Origin: Fen-1301 sp963786395
GTDB lineage: Bacteria > Bacteroidota > Ignavibacteria > Ignavibacteriales > Ignavibacteriaceae
NCBI GenBank assembly: GCA_963786395.1
Contig: CAWAZD010000007.1
Location: 186,001-250,000 of the forward strand
DNA length: 64,000 nucleotides
Reading direction: 5' to 3'
The notes below the pieces were generated by a model. The model saw only the letters and a list, made by a program, of their open reading frames with translations, did not search any database and was not told the DNA's origin. Position 1 is the first letter of the stretch. Every line of letters begins with the position of its first letter. Below, piece by piece: positions 54,589 to 64,000 of the stretch. Made by a program: the position numbers and the translations under genes.

Positions 54589-54754
54589 AATCTATCTTAT
54601 ATATTTTATATAAAAAAGGAAAATAGAGATATCCTGATATAATTGATGCCCATTCATCACAGATAATTATCAATTGACTACAAATTCACACTTCAATATT
54701 TATGCGAAAAAGAGCAAAAAAAAAGGTATATTTCTATATAAAAAAGAAAAAAAC

Positions 54755-56884
54755 ATGCCAGCAAAAGAGCTATTAAAAAAATATAAGGACGCGAAGAATT
54801 TTTTCAACCGGGACTTAAGTTGGATTGAGTTTAACAGACGAGTTCTTCAGGAAGCGCTTGATCCGGAACTACCATTATTAGAAAAGATAAAGTTCATTTC
54901 GATCTTCTGTACCAATCTTGATGAATTTTACATGATTCGTGTCTCCGGACTAAAAGAACAGATCGCAGCGAAAATCCTGGAGCCCTCAATTGACGGGTTA
55001 ACTCCAATGGAGCAGCTTCAGAAGATTGAAAAAACTATCCAACCTATGCTGAAACAAATCCTGGATTTGTGGCAGAATACTATTATTCCTGAATTGAGAT
55101 CAAACGAAATTTTTATTCTTGGATATGATGATCTGGAACAGAAGGAAAAAGAGTTAGTAACTGAATATTTCCTAAAAGAAATATATCCTGTGCTCACGCC
55201 ACTTGCTGTAGATCCGGGTAGACCCTTTCCTTACATCTCTAATTTAAGTTTAAGCCTGGCAATTCTTGTAAAAAAACCAAATGGTGAAAGTCTTTTTGCC
55301 CGGTTAAAAATACCACAGATTCTTCCCCGTCTTTTGCAACTGGACAAAATAATTAATCCGTCATTAAAGATTGGGACTAATGGTCAATTTAAAGCCCGGT
55401 ATATATGGCTGGGTGAAATTATTAAGACAAATTTACAATACTTATTTCCAGGTATGGAGGTTGTGGAATCACACCAATTCAGAATTACAAGAGACACTGA
55501 TATTGAACTCCAGGAAGATGAAGCCGACGATCTGTTAAAAGTTATTGAAGAACATATAAGACAAAGAAGATTTGGTAAAGTTGTCCGCCTTGAAGTCCCG
55601 GGCGGGATGCCTGAATTTATGCTCGAGACTTTAATGGAAAATCTACTTATCACGCGCGATGATGTTCACATAGTAGATGGACCGCTCGGGTTAAGCGATA
55701 TTATAATGTTATACGACCTTCCTCTGCATCAGTTAAAATCAGTACCATTTTATCCGGTTATTCCTAAAACCTTTGAAGATGATGATGATATTTTTGGAAT
55801 AATAAAACAAAAGGATATTCTACTTCATCATCCTTTCCATTCTTTTAATCCAGTAATTTCATTTCTAAAACAGGCATCAATCGATCCGGATGTTGTAGCT
55901 ATTAAGCAGACACTTTACAGAGTAGGTTCAAATTCTCCTATATTAAAATATCTGATTGAAGCTGCTGAAAGAGGGAAACAAATTGCCGTACTTGTTGAGT
56001 TAAAAGCGCGCTTTGATGAAGAGAATAATATATTCTGGGCGCGTGAGCTTGAAAAGGTAGGTGTTCATGTTGTATACGGACTTGTTGGATTAAAAACTCA
56101 TGCAAAAATGACTTTGGTTGTCCGTAAAGAATCAGAAGGATTAAAAAGATATGTCCATCTAAGCACTGGGAATTATAATGTTGAAACTTCTAAACTTTAT
56201 ACCGATCTGGGTTTGTTCACCGATGATGATGATGTTTGTACTGATGTATCTGATATTTTCAATTACCTTACAGGGTATTCGAAACAAACAGATTTTAGGA
56301 AAATAATTGTGGCTCCTATTAACATGCGTGAAAAAATGCTTGCTCTTATTACAAGAGAAATTGAACATGTTAATAATGGATTTGAGGGAAGAATAATTCT
56401 TAAACTTAATTCACTTGTAGACCCCGTTATAATTTCTGCCCTATATGAAGCATCAAATAATGGGGTAAAAATTGACCTCATTATTAGAGGAATCTGTTGT
56501 CTGGTGCCGGGAATTGAAAATCTTAGCATGAATATCAATGTCATTAGCATTGTCGGCAGGTTCCTTGAACATAGCCGGATTTTTTATTTCCGGAATAACG
56601 GAGTTGAAGAAGTCTTTCTTGGAAGTGCCGATATGATGCAGCGAAATCTTGACAGAAGAGTTGAAATATTATTTCCGGTGAATGATGAAAAACTCAAAAG
56701 CACAATTCTTAAAATCATAATTAAAGCATATCTCAGAGACAATGTAAAAGCAAGATTCTTGACTCCTGACGGGAGTTACCAATACGTTCCAAAAGGTGAA
56801 GACAAAAAAAGAATTTCTTCACAGGACTGGTTAATGAACCACACAATAAAAGTCAGCGGCAGTTATACCAAAACCAAACTCTAA
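54755..56884 (+). CDS. ppk1: Polyphosphate kinase 1
   Basis: Makes long-chain polyphosphate from ATP and the reverse. The ATG at 54755 gives MPAKELLKKYKDAKNFFNRDLSWIEFN with the typical N-terminus; a TTG at 54674 would add 27 unlikely residues. Motifs: IKQTLYRVGSNSPI, the first catalytic His region LVGLKTHAKMTLV, VHLSTGNYN, and a second HKD-like site near FLEHSRIFYF. 709 residues is the usual size. It stands 164 bases from the divergent kinase gene and 82 bases before mrp. Confidence 0.95.
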   Translation: MPAKELLKKYKDAKNFFNRDLSWIEFNRRVLQEALDPELPLLEKIKFISIFCTNLDEFYMIRVSGLKEQIAAKILEPSIDGLTPMEQLQKIEKTIQPMLKQILDLWQNTIIPELRSNEIFILGYDDLEQKEKELVTEYFLKEIYPVLTPLAVDPGRPFPYISNLSLSLAILVKKPNGESLFARLKIPQILPRLLQLDKIINPSLKIGTNGQFKARYIWLGEIIKTNLQYLFPGMEVVESHQFRITRDTDIELQEDEADDLLKVIEEHIRQRRFGKVVRLEVPGGMPEFMLETLMENLLITRDDVHIVDGPLGLSDIIMLYDLPLHQLKSVPFYPVIPKTFEDDDDIFGIIKQKDILLHHPFHSFNPVISFLKQASIDPDVVAIKQTLYRVGSNSPILKYLIEAAERGKQIAVLVELKARFDEENNIFWARELEKVGVHVVYGLVGLKTHAKMTLVVRKESEGLKRYVHLSTGNYNVETSKLYTDLGLFTDDDDVCTDVSDIFNYLTGYSKQTDFRKIIVAPINMREKMLALITREIEHVNNGFEGRIILKLNSLVDPVIISALYEASNNGVKIDLIIRGICCLVPGIENLSMNINVISIVGRFLEHSRIFYFRNNGVEEVFLGSADMMQRNLDRRVEILFPVNDEKLKSTILKIIIKAYLRDNVKARFLTPDGSYQYVPKGEDKKRISSQDWLMNHTIKVSGSYTKTKL

Positions 56885-56966
56885 CCCTTCATACTTTATT
56901 GCGTAAGGTGTCTTAATTATATAATTTTGCATATTAAAGAACTATACTAAAAAGGTTTTCAGTTTT

Positions 56967-58073
56967 ATGTCAGATGTAACCAAAAGTGGAATATTATATT
57001 CGCTTAAAAAAGTAGAAGATCCGGACTTTAATAAGGATCATTTATTATTGAATTCCATTAAAAAGATAGAATCGGATAAAGATACTCTTGTTATTAATTT
57101 TACTCTACCCATACCTTCAAATAAACTAAGTGACAATCTTCGTCAGAAATTCATTGCGGCAATCAAATCTGACTTCCCCGCTTATAAAAAGATTGATCTT
57201 GATATTGAAACGAAGGTAATCCCACATCAGAATAAGGAGAAGGATTCTCTTTTACCAAAAGTTAAAAACACTATTGCTATTGCAAGCGGCAAAGGCGGGG
57301 TTGGGAAAAGCACCGTTGCAGTTAATCTGGCCGTAGCTTTGGCTAAAGACGGGGCTAAAGTTGGACTGATTGATGCTGATATTTACGGACCTTCCATTCC
57401 ATTAATGCTAGGGATAAATGAAAAGCCGAGGATATATCAAACTCATGGTTCTGCGAAAATGTATCCTCTGGAGAATTATGGCGTTAAACTTATGTCTATA
57501 GGATTTTTAATTGATGACAATACGCCAGTTATCTGGAGAGGACCAATGGCTAGTGGTGCGGTTAAACAATTCATGACTGATGTCGAATGGGACGAACTTG
57601 ATTATCTTCTGTTTGACATGCCTCCCGGCACCGGAGACATACAACTGACCCTGGTTCAGACCATCCCATTGACCGGAGCAGTAATTGTAACTACCCCGCA
57701 GGATGTTTCACTTATAGATGCACGCAAAGGGTTAAAAATGTTCAATCGTGTAAATGTGCCCGTTTTAGGTATTGTTGAAAATATGAGCTATTTCATTGCC
57801 CCGGATACAGGTAAAAAATATGACATTTTCGGTGTGGGTGGTGGTGAGAGATTAGCCAAAGAATTAAATGTACCATTCTTAGGCGGTATTCCTATTGATC
57901 CCAGAATAAGAATTGGCGGCGATAAAGGAAAACCAATTGTATTTGATCTTGCGGAAACAGAGAATGCCAAAGTAATTACTGAAATAGCCAGAAATCTTAC
58001 CGTTCAGGTGAACCTAAGAAACCTTAATGCTGATCCGGATATCGAAATATCTTTAGGTGACGAGGAAATATAG
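56967..58073 (+). CDS. Mrp/ApbC-type Fe-S cluster carrier ATPase
   Basis: 368-residue P-loop ATPase that carries and transfers Fe-S clusters. An N-terminal MIP18/DUF59 domain (about 1-85) precedes the deviant Walker A motif ASGKGGVGKSTVAVNLA, then DADIYGPSIPLMLG, Walker-B-like DMPPGTGD and the C-terminal region NMSYF. The two cluster-binding Cys found in many homologues near this point are not evident, as in some bacterial Mrp proteins. It is followed 8 bases later by an Nfu-type gene, which supports a role in Fe-S assembly for the many ferredoxin-type enzymes here. Confidence 0.92.
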   Translation: MSDVTKSGILYSLKKVEDPDFNKDHLLLNSIKKIESDKDTLVINFTLPIPSNKLSDNLRQKFIAAIKSDFPAYKKIDLDIETKVIPHQNKEKDSLLPKVKNTIAIASGKGGVGKSTVAVNLAVALAKDGAKVGLIDADIYGPSIPLMLGINEKPRIYQTHGSAKMYPLENYGVKLMSIGFLIDDNTPVIWRGPMASGAVKQFMTDVEWDELDYLLFDMPPGTGDIQLTLVQTIPLTGAVIVTTPQDVSLIDARKGLKMFNRVNVPVLGIVENMSYFIAPDTGKKYDIFGVGGGERLAKELNVPFLGGIPIDPRIRIGGDKGKPIVFDLAETENAKVITEIARNLTVQVNLRNLNADPDIEISLGDEEI

Positions 58074-58081
58074 TACCTTTT

Positions 58082-58309
58082 ATGGAAGAAGAAGTAAAAA
58101 AAGCACTGGATTCAATACGACCTTTTTTACAGGCGGATGACGGAGATATAGAACTTGTGGAAGTCACGAAGGATGGAATAGTTAAAGTGCGTTTAACCGG
58201 GGCTTGCGATATTTGTCCAATGTCAGTTATTACACTTCGCGCCGGAATCGAAAGATCATTATTGAGGCAGGTACCCGGAATAAAACGAGTTGAATCAGTT
58301 GGATCATAA
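58082..58309 (+). CDS. NifU C-terminal-domain (Nfu-type) Fe-S scaffold
   Basis: 75 residues, only the NifU C-terminal domain. It contains the conserved ADDGDIELVEV and the cluster-binding CDICPMS motif with both Cys. It probably binds a [4Fe-4S] cluster with Mrp as partner. Between mrp and the AI-2E-family gene, with gaps of 8 and 1 bases, so all three are one transcription unit. Confidence 0.93.
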   Translation: MEEEVKKALDSIRPFLQADDGDIELVEVTKDGIVKVRLTGACDICPMSVITLRAGIERSLLRQVPGIKRVESVGS

Positions 58310-58310
58310 T

Positions 58311-59363
58311 ATGAATGAATTAATCATAAAAAGATTTTCAAAGATTGCCTTATGGAGCATTGTCGGACTGATCCTTCTCTATTTATGTTTTTTGCTTTCC
58401 GATATAATTATTGTTTGTGCAATATCAATGCTTCTTGCGCTGATCCTTGATCCATTCATTACCTCTTTGGAAAAAAGAGGATTAAACAGACTTGTTGCTA
58501 GTATAGTTACTTTTCTTTTATTCCTTTTCGTTTTATATCTGATATTTTCATTTCTCGTTCCAAGTTTTATACAGCAGATGAAACAGATAATTAATATGGT
58601 CAAAATATATCTGACTCCAAATCAAATTAGAAAAGTTGGAACTGAAGTTCAGAAATCTATTCCATTAATTAAATCTGGTGATCTTCAGGAGAGAATAACC
58701 AGATATTTCTCCCTGCAGGTAGAAAAATCGTTTGATACATTTACGGTAATTATTTCAGAAGTAATTTCTATAGTGGCAATACTTGTAATTGTGCCTTTTA
58801 TATCTTTCTTCATGGTTAAAGATAATAAGAAGATTATAAAAGGGATTTTGAATATTATGCCTAATAAATATTTTGAGATGTCATATTATGTCATTAAAAA
58901 AATATCAGTACAGTTAAGCCGCTATGTAAGAGCCTGGATTTTTGATGCTACATTTGTGGGATGTGTAATGGGAATTGGTCTTTACGCAATAGGTATAGAT
59001 AATTCACTTCCGCTTGGAGTAATAGCCGGCATGGGACATCTGGTACCTTATTTCGGACCGGTTATCGGGGGCATACCCGCTATAATAATTTCACTTATCC
59101 AATATGGAGATTTTTCAAGAGTCCCCTATATTATTTTTCTTGTACTTGGTACTTACGCCTTAGATAATGGAGTAGTGCAGCCATATATATTTTCGAAAAG
59201 CCTCGATATCCATCCTATAATTATTATATTATTGATTATTGCGGGAGGACAGTTATTTGGGATTCCGGGTATGCTGCTTGCAATTCCAACAGCAACAGTG
59301 TTAAAAACTTTCTCTAAAGAAATATATTTTGCTTATACGAATTACAGGATAGGGAAACTTTAG
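58311..59363 (+). CDS. AI-2E transporter-family (PerM-like) membrane protein
   Basis: About 350 residues with seven to eight hydrophobic segments, typical of the AI-2E family exporter/PerM superfamily. Characteristic parts are LALILDPFITSLEKRGLNR, FISFFMVKDNKKI, and a late GHLVPYFGPVIGGIPAI motif followed by DNGVVQPYIFSK. I prefer ATG at 58311, one base after the upstream stop; a TTG at 58290 overlaps the nfu gene. Actual substrates of the family vary, and autoinducer-2 export should not be assumed. It ends 2 bases from the convergent moxR gene with no terminator between them. Confidence 0.88.
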   Translation: MNELIIKRFSKIALWSIVGLILLYLCFLLSDIIIVCAISMLLALILDPFITSLEKRGLNRLVASIVTFLLFLFVLYLIFSFLVPSFIQQMKQIINMVKIYLTPNQIRKVGTEVQKSIPLIKSGDLQERITRYFSLQVEKSFDTFTVIISEVISIVAILVIVPFISFFMVKDNKKIIKGILNIMPNKYFEMSYYVIKKISVQLSRYVRAWIFDATFVGCVMGIGLYAIGIDNSLPLGVIAGMGHLVPYFGPVIGGIPAIIISLIQYGDFSRVPYIIFLVLGTYALDNGVVQPYIFSKSLDIHPIIIILLIIAGGQLFGIPGMLLAIPTATVLKTFSKEIYFAYTNYRIGKL

Positions 59364-59365
59364 TT

Positions 59366-60355
59366 TCAGTCCATTAGTCTTTTAATAACTTCCACAGAAT
59401 TTATTCCATCTGCTTCCGCTGAGAAGTTTGTAATTATCCTATGTCTTAGAACCGGAATCATAGAAGTCTTTACATCGTCAATATTAGGAGTAAACCTGCC
59501 AGCGATAACAGCTTTAGTTTTAGCTGCCAGAATTAAATATTGTGAAGCTCTTGGACCCGCACCCCAACTAACCCAGTCTTTAATAAATTTAGGTGAATTG
59601 CTGTTTTCAGGACGGGTAGTATTTGAGGTTTTAACTGCAAACTCAATAACATTATCTGCAACAGGAACTTTCCTGATCAGATCCTGAAAAGCAATAATAT
59701 CATTTGCGCTAACTATCTTGTTTAACTGAGGAACATATTCACTTGTTGTAGTTTTTACAATTTTAACCTCTTCTTCAAAAGAAGGATAATCAAGCCAGAG
59801 ATTGAACATGAAACGATCGAGCTGAGCTTCAGGTAAGGGATAAGTTCCTTCCTGTTCAATTGGGTTTTGAGTAGCAAGCACAAAGAAAGGTTCGCTTAAG
59901 GTATATGTAGTTCCTGCAGTTGTAACTTTATGCTCCTGCATTGCTTCAAGCAAAGCAGATTGTGTTTTAGGGGGAGTACGGTTAATTTCATCTGCAAGTA
60001 TAACATTTGCAAATACAGGTCCGGGAATAAATCTGAAATTTCTTTTCTTACTTAGAGGGTCTTCTTCGATAATCTCCGTACCGGTGATATCACTTGGCAT
60101 AAGATCAGGCGTAAACTGGATTCTGTTAAAGTTAAGATCCATCACTTCAGCAAGAGTTTTAATAAGAAGTGTTTTTGCAAGACCAGGCACACCGATAAGC
60201 AGGCAGTGTCCTTTTGATAACAAAGAAATAATAAGCTGATCGATAATAGCATCCTGCCCAATTATTACTTTACCGATTTCCTGTTTAATTTTTCTAACAG
60301 TATCATTCAGTTTTTCAACAAGCTGAACATCATCCTGAGGAGTATTTTCTTTCAA
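59366..60355 (-). CDS. MoxR-family AAA ATPase
   Basis: 329 residues with a Walker A segment GVPGLAKTLL, Walker B ILADEINR, sensor 1 ATQNPIEQEGTYPLPEAQLDRF and a C-terminal lid. MoxR ATPases act as chaperones in assembly or activation of enzymes and surface complexes. Usually they adjoin VWA-domain and DUF58 genes; here the partner side is a periplasmic foldase operon, 11 bases upstream, with no DUF58 gene before the window moves on. The target is therefore open. Confidence 0.93.
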   Translation of the reverse strand: MKENTPQDDVQLVEKLNDTVRKIKQEIGKVIIGQDAIIDQLIISLLSKGHCLLIGVPGLAKTLLIKTLAEVMDLNFNRIQFTPDLMPSDITGTEIIEEDPLSKKRNFRFIPGPVFANVILADEINRTPPKTQSALLEAMQEHKVTTAGTTYTLSEPFFVLATQNPIEQEGTYPLPEAQLDRFMFNLWLDYPSFEEEVKIVKTTTSEYVPQLNKIVSANDIIAFQDLIRKVPVADNVIEFAVKTSNTTRPENSNSPKFIKDWVSWGAGPRASQYLILAAKTKAVIAGRFTPNIDDVKTSMIPVLRHRIITNFSAEADGINSVEVIKRLMD

Positions 60356-60366
60356 TTTACATCCTG

Positions 60367-61641
60367 TTAAAGTCTTACATCAAAATATATTTTACTTTTA
60401 AGCCCTTCGATCCATTTCTCATATTTCTGCTGCTTTTTATATTCATCAGCGAGTTTTTTAAGTTCCTGGTAATCCTTATCAAATTCTGCAGGATGTGCTG
60501 GGATTCTTTCCGACAGCCAGACAATATGATAACCATAATTTGACTGCCCGTAATCGATTCTGCTTGGAAAACTTATGTCACCATCCTTTAATTTTGCAAC
60601 TACAGCAACAAGGCTTTTATCAAGCTGCGAGGCATAAAATGTGCCTAAGTCACCACCAAAGGGAGCGGTTTCTTTATCTTCAGAATACTTTCTTGCATAA
60701 TCTTCAAAAGTACCGAATTTTCTGGTAATACTATCCCTGACATCAGTAAGGAATTCAATTGTTCTAAGATCAGCCTGCTCGTCATTTTTAATTTTAATAA
60801 GGATATGGCGCACATGAATAGCGTCACCTCTTTGTTCAAGCATCTGGATAATATGGTAACCCGCCTGTGTTTCTATAATATCAGAGATCTGTTTGGGTTT
60901 CAAAGCAAAGGCTGCAGCTTCAAATTCAGGATAAAAAATTCCTTTTTTCACAAAGCCAAGGTCGCCACCCTGTACTGCACTGGCAGGATCCTGGGAATAG
61001 CGTTTTGCTAATATTGCAAAATCAGCTCCGTTCTTTAGTGAATCAAGAATATCTTTAGCTAAATCGTAATATTTTTTCTTTACTTCTGCCGATGACTTTG
61101 GGTTCCTGTAAATATGGAATAGTTTTAGCTTTTCCGGAATTACGCCAATACTGTCTTTATATTTATTATAAAAATCTTCAACATCTTTTCTTGAAGCTTC
61201 AATACCGGTAAAGTTTTTCTCCTGAAGTTTCTGGACCATTATATTCTTTTTAACATCATCCCTCAATTCACGTTTAATTTTTTCGATGGTCATACCGTAA
61301 GCCTGTTCAACCTTTTCTTTTGAACCATACTGCTGAGTGAACATCTGAATCTGATAATTTATCCTGTTCTCAATCTCATCGTCGGTAACTGTTATTGAAT
61401 CAATATTGGCCTGAGCATAAACAAGCTTATCTTCAATCATTGCTTTAAGAACCTGGTCCTTGAGTCCGGGTGTTTCCGGAGAAATTTTTCTTTGAGAGGC
61501 AGCCAGATTTATCTGGAAATCAAGTTCACTCTGCATAATAATCTCATTATCAACAACTGCAACAATTTTATCTATCACCTCCTGTGAAAATGCAGGAACG
61601 CTAAGAAGGAGGAGAAGGAACAACAAATTCTTAAATTTCAT
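60367..61641 (-). CDS. SurA-like periplasmic peptidyl-prolyl isomerase
   Basis: 424 residues with signal peptide (MKFKNLLFLLLLLSVPAFSQ), a SurA-type N-terminal helical domain (to about 150), then two parvulin/PpiC domains, each with the GGDLG...GYHI pattern (first around 170-265, second around 275-380), and a short helical tail. It should chaperone outer-membrane proteins across the periplasm. It overlaps the lipoprotein gene by 4 bases. Such a chaperone is relevant to the large T9SS surface proteins in this window. Confidence 0.9.
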   Translation of the reverse strand: MKFKNLLFLLLLLSVPAFSQEVIDKIVAVVDNEIIMQSELDFQINLAASQRKISPETPGLKDQVLKAMIEDKLVYAQANIDSITVTDDEIENRINYQIQMFTQQYGSKEKVEQAYGMTIEKIKRELRDDVKKNIMVQKLQEKNFTGIEASRKDVEDFYNKYKDSIGVIPEKLKLFHIYRNPKSSAEVKKKYYDLAKDILDSLKNGADFAILAKRYSQDPASAVQGGDLGFVKKGIFYPEFEAAAFALKPKQISDIIETQAGYHIIQMLEQRGDAIHVRHILIKIKNDEQADLRTIEFLTDVRDSITRKFGTFEDYARKYSEDKETAPFGGDLGTFYASQLDKSLVAVVAKLKDGDISFPSRIDYGQSNYGYHIVWLSERIPAHPAEFDKDYQELKKLADEYKKQQKYEKWIEGLKSKIYFDVRL

Positions 61642-62465
61642 TTAACACCTGTTTTTTTTATTTCAATGTCGTTATGAGAATACAGATCTTCAAGATAATT
61701 ATTAAACAACTTTTCTTTAACATCCGCAATATACCTGGAAGAAACTTTATCTTTTATGACATCAAACGGAGGAATTGAACCTTCCGGTAATTTTGCCAAT
61801 AACTGAACTACTGTATATAGATTATTGCCGGTATTGACAACAATACTGATTTCTTTAGGATCAAGTTCTTTAACAATTCTCAGAAGACTAACCGGATGAA
61901 GTTCGAGCTCATCATATAGGGTTTTATTATTAATCGTAGCTGCGTCCTTTTTAAAAACATTAGATGCTTTATTCCAGTCGGATTCTATTACTGTGGTTCT
62001 AAACTGAATAGCCTTATCCTCGTTTGTAAAAGTTATACGGTTAATTAAAACTGCTTCATTATTTATTCTGAAATAGTCATTATGGGAGACAAAGTATGCT
62101 TCCACACTGTCATCATTAACTTCAGGTGTTTTATCTTCATAAAACTTTTTGATCATAAGAGCTGCGGCAAGCTCTTTTTTTGAATCTTCTAAAAGATTCA
62201 GATATTCATCACTTTTAGTTATACCTTCTTTTTCTGCCATTTGTAAAAGCAATTCACGGTTGACCCAATTCCTGATTAATTCACTTCGGTACAGAGGATT
62301 CGGCGTAGCGGAATTTGATACAGAGTTTAAATATTCTTTGGTAAGATAAGATTTATTAACCCTGGCAATAAAATCCTTATTGGGGGATTCTTTGCCGCAG
62401 CCTGTGTATAAGACTGCGGCTAAGAAAAATAATATAAATAAATTAGTTCTTAAAAGCTTTTTCAA
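61638..62465 (-). CDS. SurA/PpiC-related periplasmic lipoprotein
   Basis: 275 residues. The signal ends in a lipobox LYTGC, giving a lipid-anchored Cys. The mature part has a SurA-N-like helical domain (VNRELLLQMAEKEGITKSDEYLNLLEDSKKEL) and a C-terminal region without a recognisable parvulin active site, so it may be a chaperone with no isomerase activity. It overlaps both neighbours (23 and 4 bases), within a foldase operon. Confidence 0.8.
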   Translation of the reverse strand: MKKLLRTNLFILFFLAAVLYTGCGKESPNKDFIARVNKSYLTKEYLNSVSNSATPNPLYRSELIRNWVNRELLLQMAEKEGITKSDEYLNLLEDSKKELAAALMIKKFYEDKTPEVNDDSVEAYFVSHNDYFRINNEAVLINRITFTNEDKAIQFRTTVIESDWNKASNVFKKDAATINNKTLYDELELHPVSLLRIVKELDPKEISIVVNTGNNLYTVVQLLAKLPEGSIPPFDVIKDKVSSRYIADVKEKLFNNYLEDLYSHNDIEIKKTGVK

Positions 62466-64000
62466 GATTATCGTTATTAATAACGGGTTTATATGTGCTT
62501 TTTAATCTGTCAATATATTCCTGTTCCAATCTTTTACTTTCAGATTCCTGGAATGCTCCGGAAACTTCTGCTTTGGCTTCTTCAAAAGTTTTGGTTCTTG
62601 AAGATTCTTTACCGACAAGTTTAACAATTGAGAATCCTCCGGCATCCGGGAAAGGATTGGAATAATCTCCCATATTAGTCAACTTAGCAGCTTCTTCTGC
62701 TAGCGGGGAGCTTTTAATTTCGGTAAGGCCATAGTTACCAGCTTTTTCTGATAATCCGGGGCGTTCGGTATATTTTACAGCAAGAGTATCAAAATTATCG
62801 CCTTTCTTTAAAAGACTATAATAATGATTTATCAACGAATCCTTGCGGGAGTAAATTTCACTGAAATTGATTCTATCAGGCCACATATAATTATTTTTTG
62901 AGGAGACATAATAATTATAGAGTTTAGTACTATCGAGGTTGATTTTGCTCCAAACTTCATCATCCTGAAGTTTAAAAATATAAATACCATTTCTGTAATC
63001 TTCCATTAAAGAAGCAAATTCCGCATTTGTTTTTTCAAGATTAAGTGCTTCTTCATCAAGGAGATAATCGGCACCAAATTTCTCTGCAGCTTTATGTAAA
63101 ATGTCAGATGTAATAGGTTTATTAAGATAATCGTTACTGCCGTTCATTTGGGCAAGAAACGCTTCTGCTTTAACAGCTTTGCCTGCATATGTAACAACAT
63201 CAAGAAATTTTATCTCATTCATTTTCGGATGATCACCGCCAATTTTAACTGAATCGCTTTTAGCAACTATAGTTGAGATGCTTGTTTCATCAATCTTAAA
63301 ATTATATTTTGTTTTAAGACTGGTAATCAGGTTATCATATTCAGTCTGATAGCGGGTTTGCTTGAATAATTTCTTGAGATTTTCCTTATCATCTTCAAAT
63401 GATGGATAAGGTTTTCTGTCAGTAAGTTTAATAATATGGTAGCCAAAGTTAGTTTTAATGATAGGTGCAACTTCACCAACTTTAAGATTAAAAGCAGCCT
63501 CGTCAAATTCCTTAACCATCATTCTGCGTTCAAAATAATTCAGGTCACCTCCCTGGTTTTTACTGCCAGTATCATCGGAATATTTCAAAGCAAGCTTACT
63601 GAAATCACCACCTGCTAATACCTGGGCATAAACAGAATCAGCTTTTGCTTTTGCAACACTGGTATCAATTGGACCTTTGTCAGAATTAGTAGCAATAAGA
63701 ATATGGCTGGCTCTGATCTGAGGAGTTCTTTCTTTTTTGTCAGTTACTTTAATAATATGGTATCCATATCGGGTTTTAACTATTTCAGGACAAACACTTC
63801 CTTTTTCAGTTTTATAAACTGCATCTTCAAATTCAACCGGAAGCTGACCGGCAGTAATATAAAAAATATCACCGCCATTTGGTTTAGAGAACTGGTCCTG
63901 TGAATATTTGGCAACCATACTTTCAAAACTATTGCCTGCTTTTATGCTATCAAGAAGAGATTGGGCTAATTTTCTGGCACCCTCAAAACCCGAAGAATCG
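62443..64000 (-). CDS. Peptidyl-prolyl isomerase, PpiC type (5' partial)
   Basis: The frame is open to the window edge (upstream residues read DSSGFEGARKLAQSLL), so the N-terminus is missing and the Met at 63918 is internal. At least two parvulin domains are present in the visible part: NGGDIF...YGYHIIKVTD and QGGDLNYF...FGYHIIKLTD. A C-terminal half follows with another helical and parvulin-like region (AGNYGLTEI...GGFSIVKL). It is the first gene of a three-gene periplasmic foldase unit followed by moxR. It probably has a signal peptide upstream. Confidence 0.88.
   Translation of the reverse strand, partial: DSSGFEGARKLAQSLLDSIKAGNSFESMVAKYSQDQFSKPNGGDIFYITAGQLPVEFEDAVYKTEKGSVCPEIVKTRYGYHIIKVTDKKERTPQIRASHILIATNSDKGPIDTSVAKAKADSVYAQVLAGGDFSKLALKYSDDTGSKNQGGDLNYFERRMMVKEFDEAAFNLKVGEVAPIIKTNFGYHIIKLTDRKPYPSFEDDKENLKKLFKQTRYQTEYDNLITSLKTKYNFKIDETSISTIVAKSDSVKIGGDHPKMNEIKFLDVVTYAGKAVKAEAFLAQMNGSNDYLNKPITSDILHKAAEKFGADYLLDEEALNLEKTNAEFASLMEDYRNGIYIFKLQDDEVWSKINLDSTKLYNYYVSSKNNYMWPDRINFSEIYSRKDSLINHYYSLLKKGDNFDTLAVKYTERPGLSEKAGNYGLTEIKSSPLAEEAAKLTNMGDYSNPFPDAGGFSIVKLVGKESSRTKTFEEAKAEVSGAFQESESKRLEQEYIDRLKSTYKPVINNDNLEKAFKN

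Noticed and set aside
54674..54754. N-terminal extension of ppk1 from a TTG codon
   Set aside because: The 27 extra residues are Lys-rich without family similarity; the ATG at 54755 gives the normal N-terminus.
1..64000. tRNA, rRNA, CRISPR array, insertion sequence or prophage
   Set aside because: No cloverleaf, rRNA motif, regularly spaced repeat-spacer array, transposase or phage gene was recognised by reading; a tRNA or covariance scan was not possible.

Overview
The window is AT-rich bacterial chromosome with dense operons and no rRNA, tRNA, CRISPR array or insertion sequence that I can see. Two very large secreted proteins end in a type IX secretion (T9SS) sorting domain with the NPFNPST motif typical of Ignavibacteria (Ignavibacteriota, Bacteroidota/Chlorobiota group). 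A pyruvate:ferredoxin oxidoreductase, an oxidative pentose-phosphate set and an FNR-type box fit an anaerobic or facultative heterotroph from that lineage. The assignment is inference from motifs, not a database match.

Layout. 0-4.4 kb: 3' part of a histidinol-phosphatase-like gene, an 11-bp tandem repeat, an unknown membrane protein, then zwf-pgl. 4.4-7.7 kb: minus-strand operon with a secreted protein (one frameshift) and a GldL/GldM-like inner-membrane motor pair. 8.1-14.1 kb: GH13 enzyme, small membrane proteins, TlpA-type thioredoxin, glycosyltransferase, TM2 and DUF2752 proteins, metallo-hydrolase. 14.2-18.1 kb: rpiB-tal-pgi operon and a divergent MarR regulator. 18.2-21.8 kb: sirtuin, YhaM-like exonuclease, NusG paralogue and a heavily frameshifted UDP-glucose dehydrogenase. 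21.8-26.7 kb: hybrid histidine kinase with a degenerate receiver, geranylgeranyl-reductase-type flavoprotein plus ferredoxin, dnaG. 27-31.7 kb: nifJ with about 14 apparent indels and a dihydroorotate-dehydrogenase-like gene. 31.8-43.3 kb: M13 peptidase, a triple-cohesin/FN3 T9SS protein and a 2212-residue T9SS surface protein with dockerin-like and cohesin-like domains. 43.3-45.4 kb: three tiny LuxR/NarL-type HTH genes surrounded by repeated 16-bp palindromes. 45.5-47.1 kb: GT28-type glycosyltransferase and GYD protein. 47.5-53.1 kb: dapA-dapB-dapH-lysC-deacetylase-asd lysine/diaminopimelate operon. 53.3-64 kb: FNR box with an orphan terminator hairpin, PAS-histidine kinase, ppk1, mrp-nfu-AI-2E family gene, and a periplasmic foldase operon (PpiC proteins) with moxR.

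Most distinctive is 36.6-45.4 kb. The three mini-regulators are little more than a DNA-binding domain. Each has copies of the inverted repeat TACC-N8-GGTA upstream, in the 7-2-7 geometry of NarL-type sites, and a weak copy lies upstream of the giant surface-protein gene. This looks like a local auto/cross-regulated circuit for surface proteins that themselves carry cohesin and dockerin modules.

Sequence quality matters here. Many conserved genes (rpiB, the NusG paralogue, ugd, nifJ, the DHOD-like gene, pepO, lysC, the secreted protein at 7.2 kb) are split by single-base indels while the reading frames remain otherwise conserved. This looks more like consensus error than decay. Gene limits below are given for the repaired genes.
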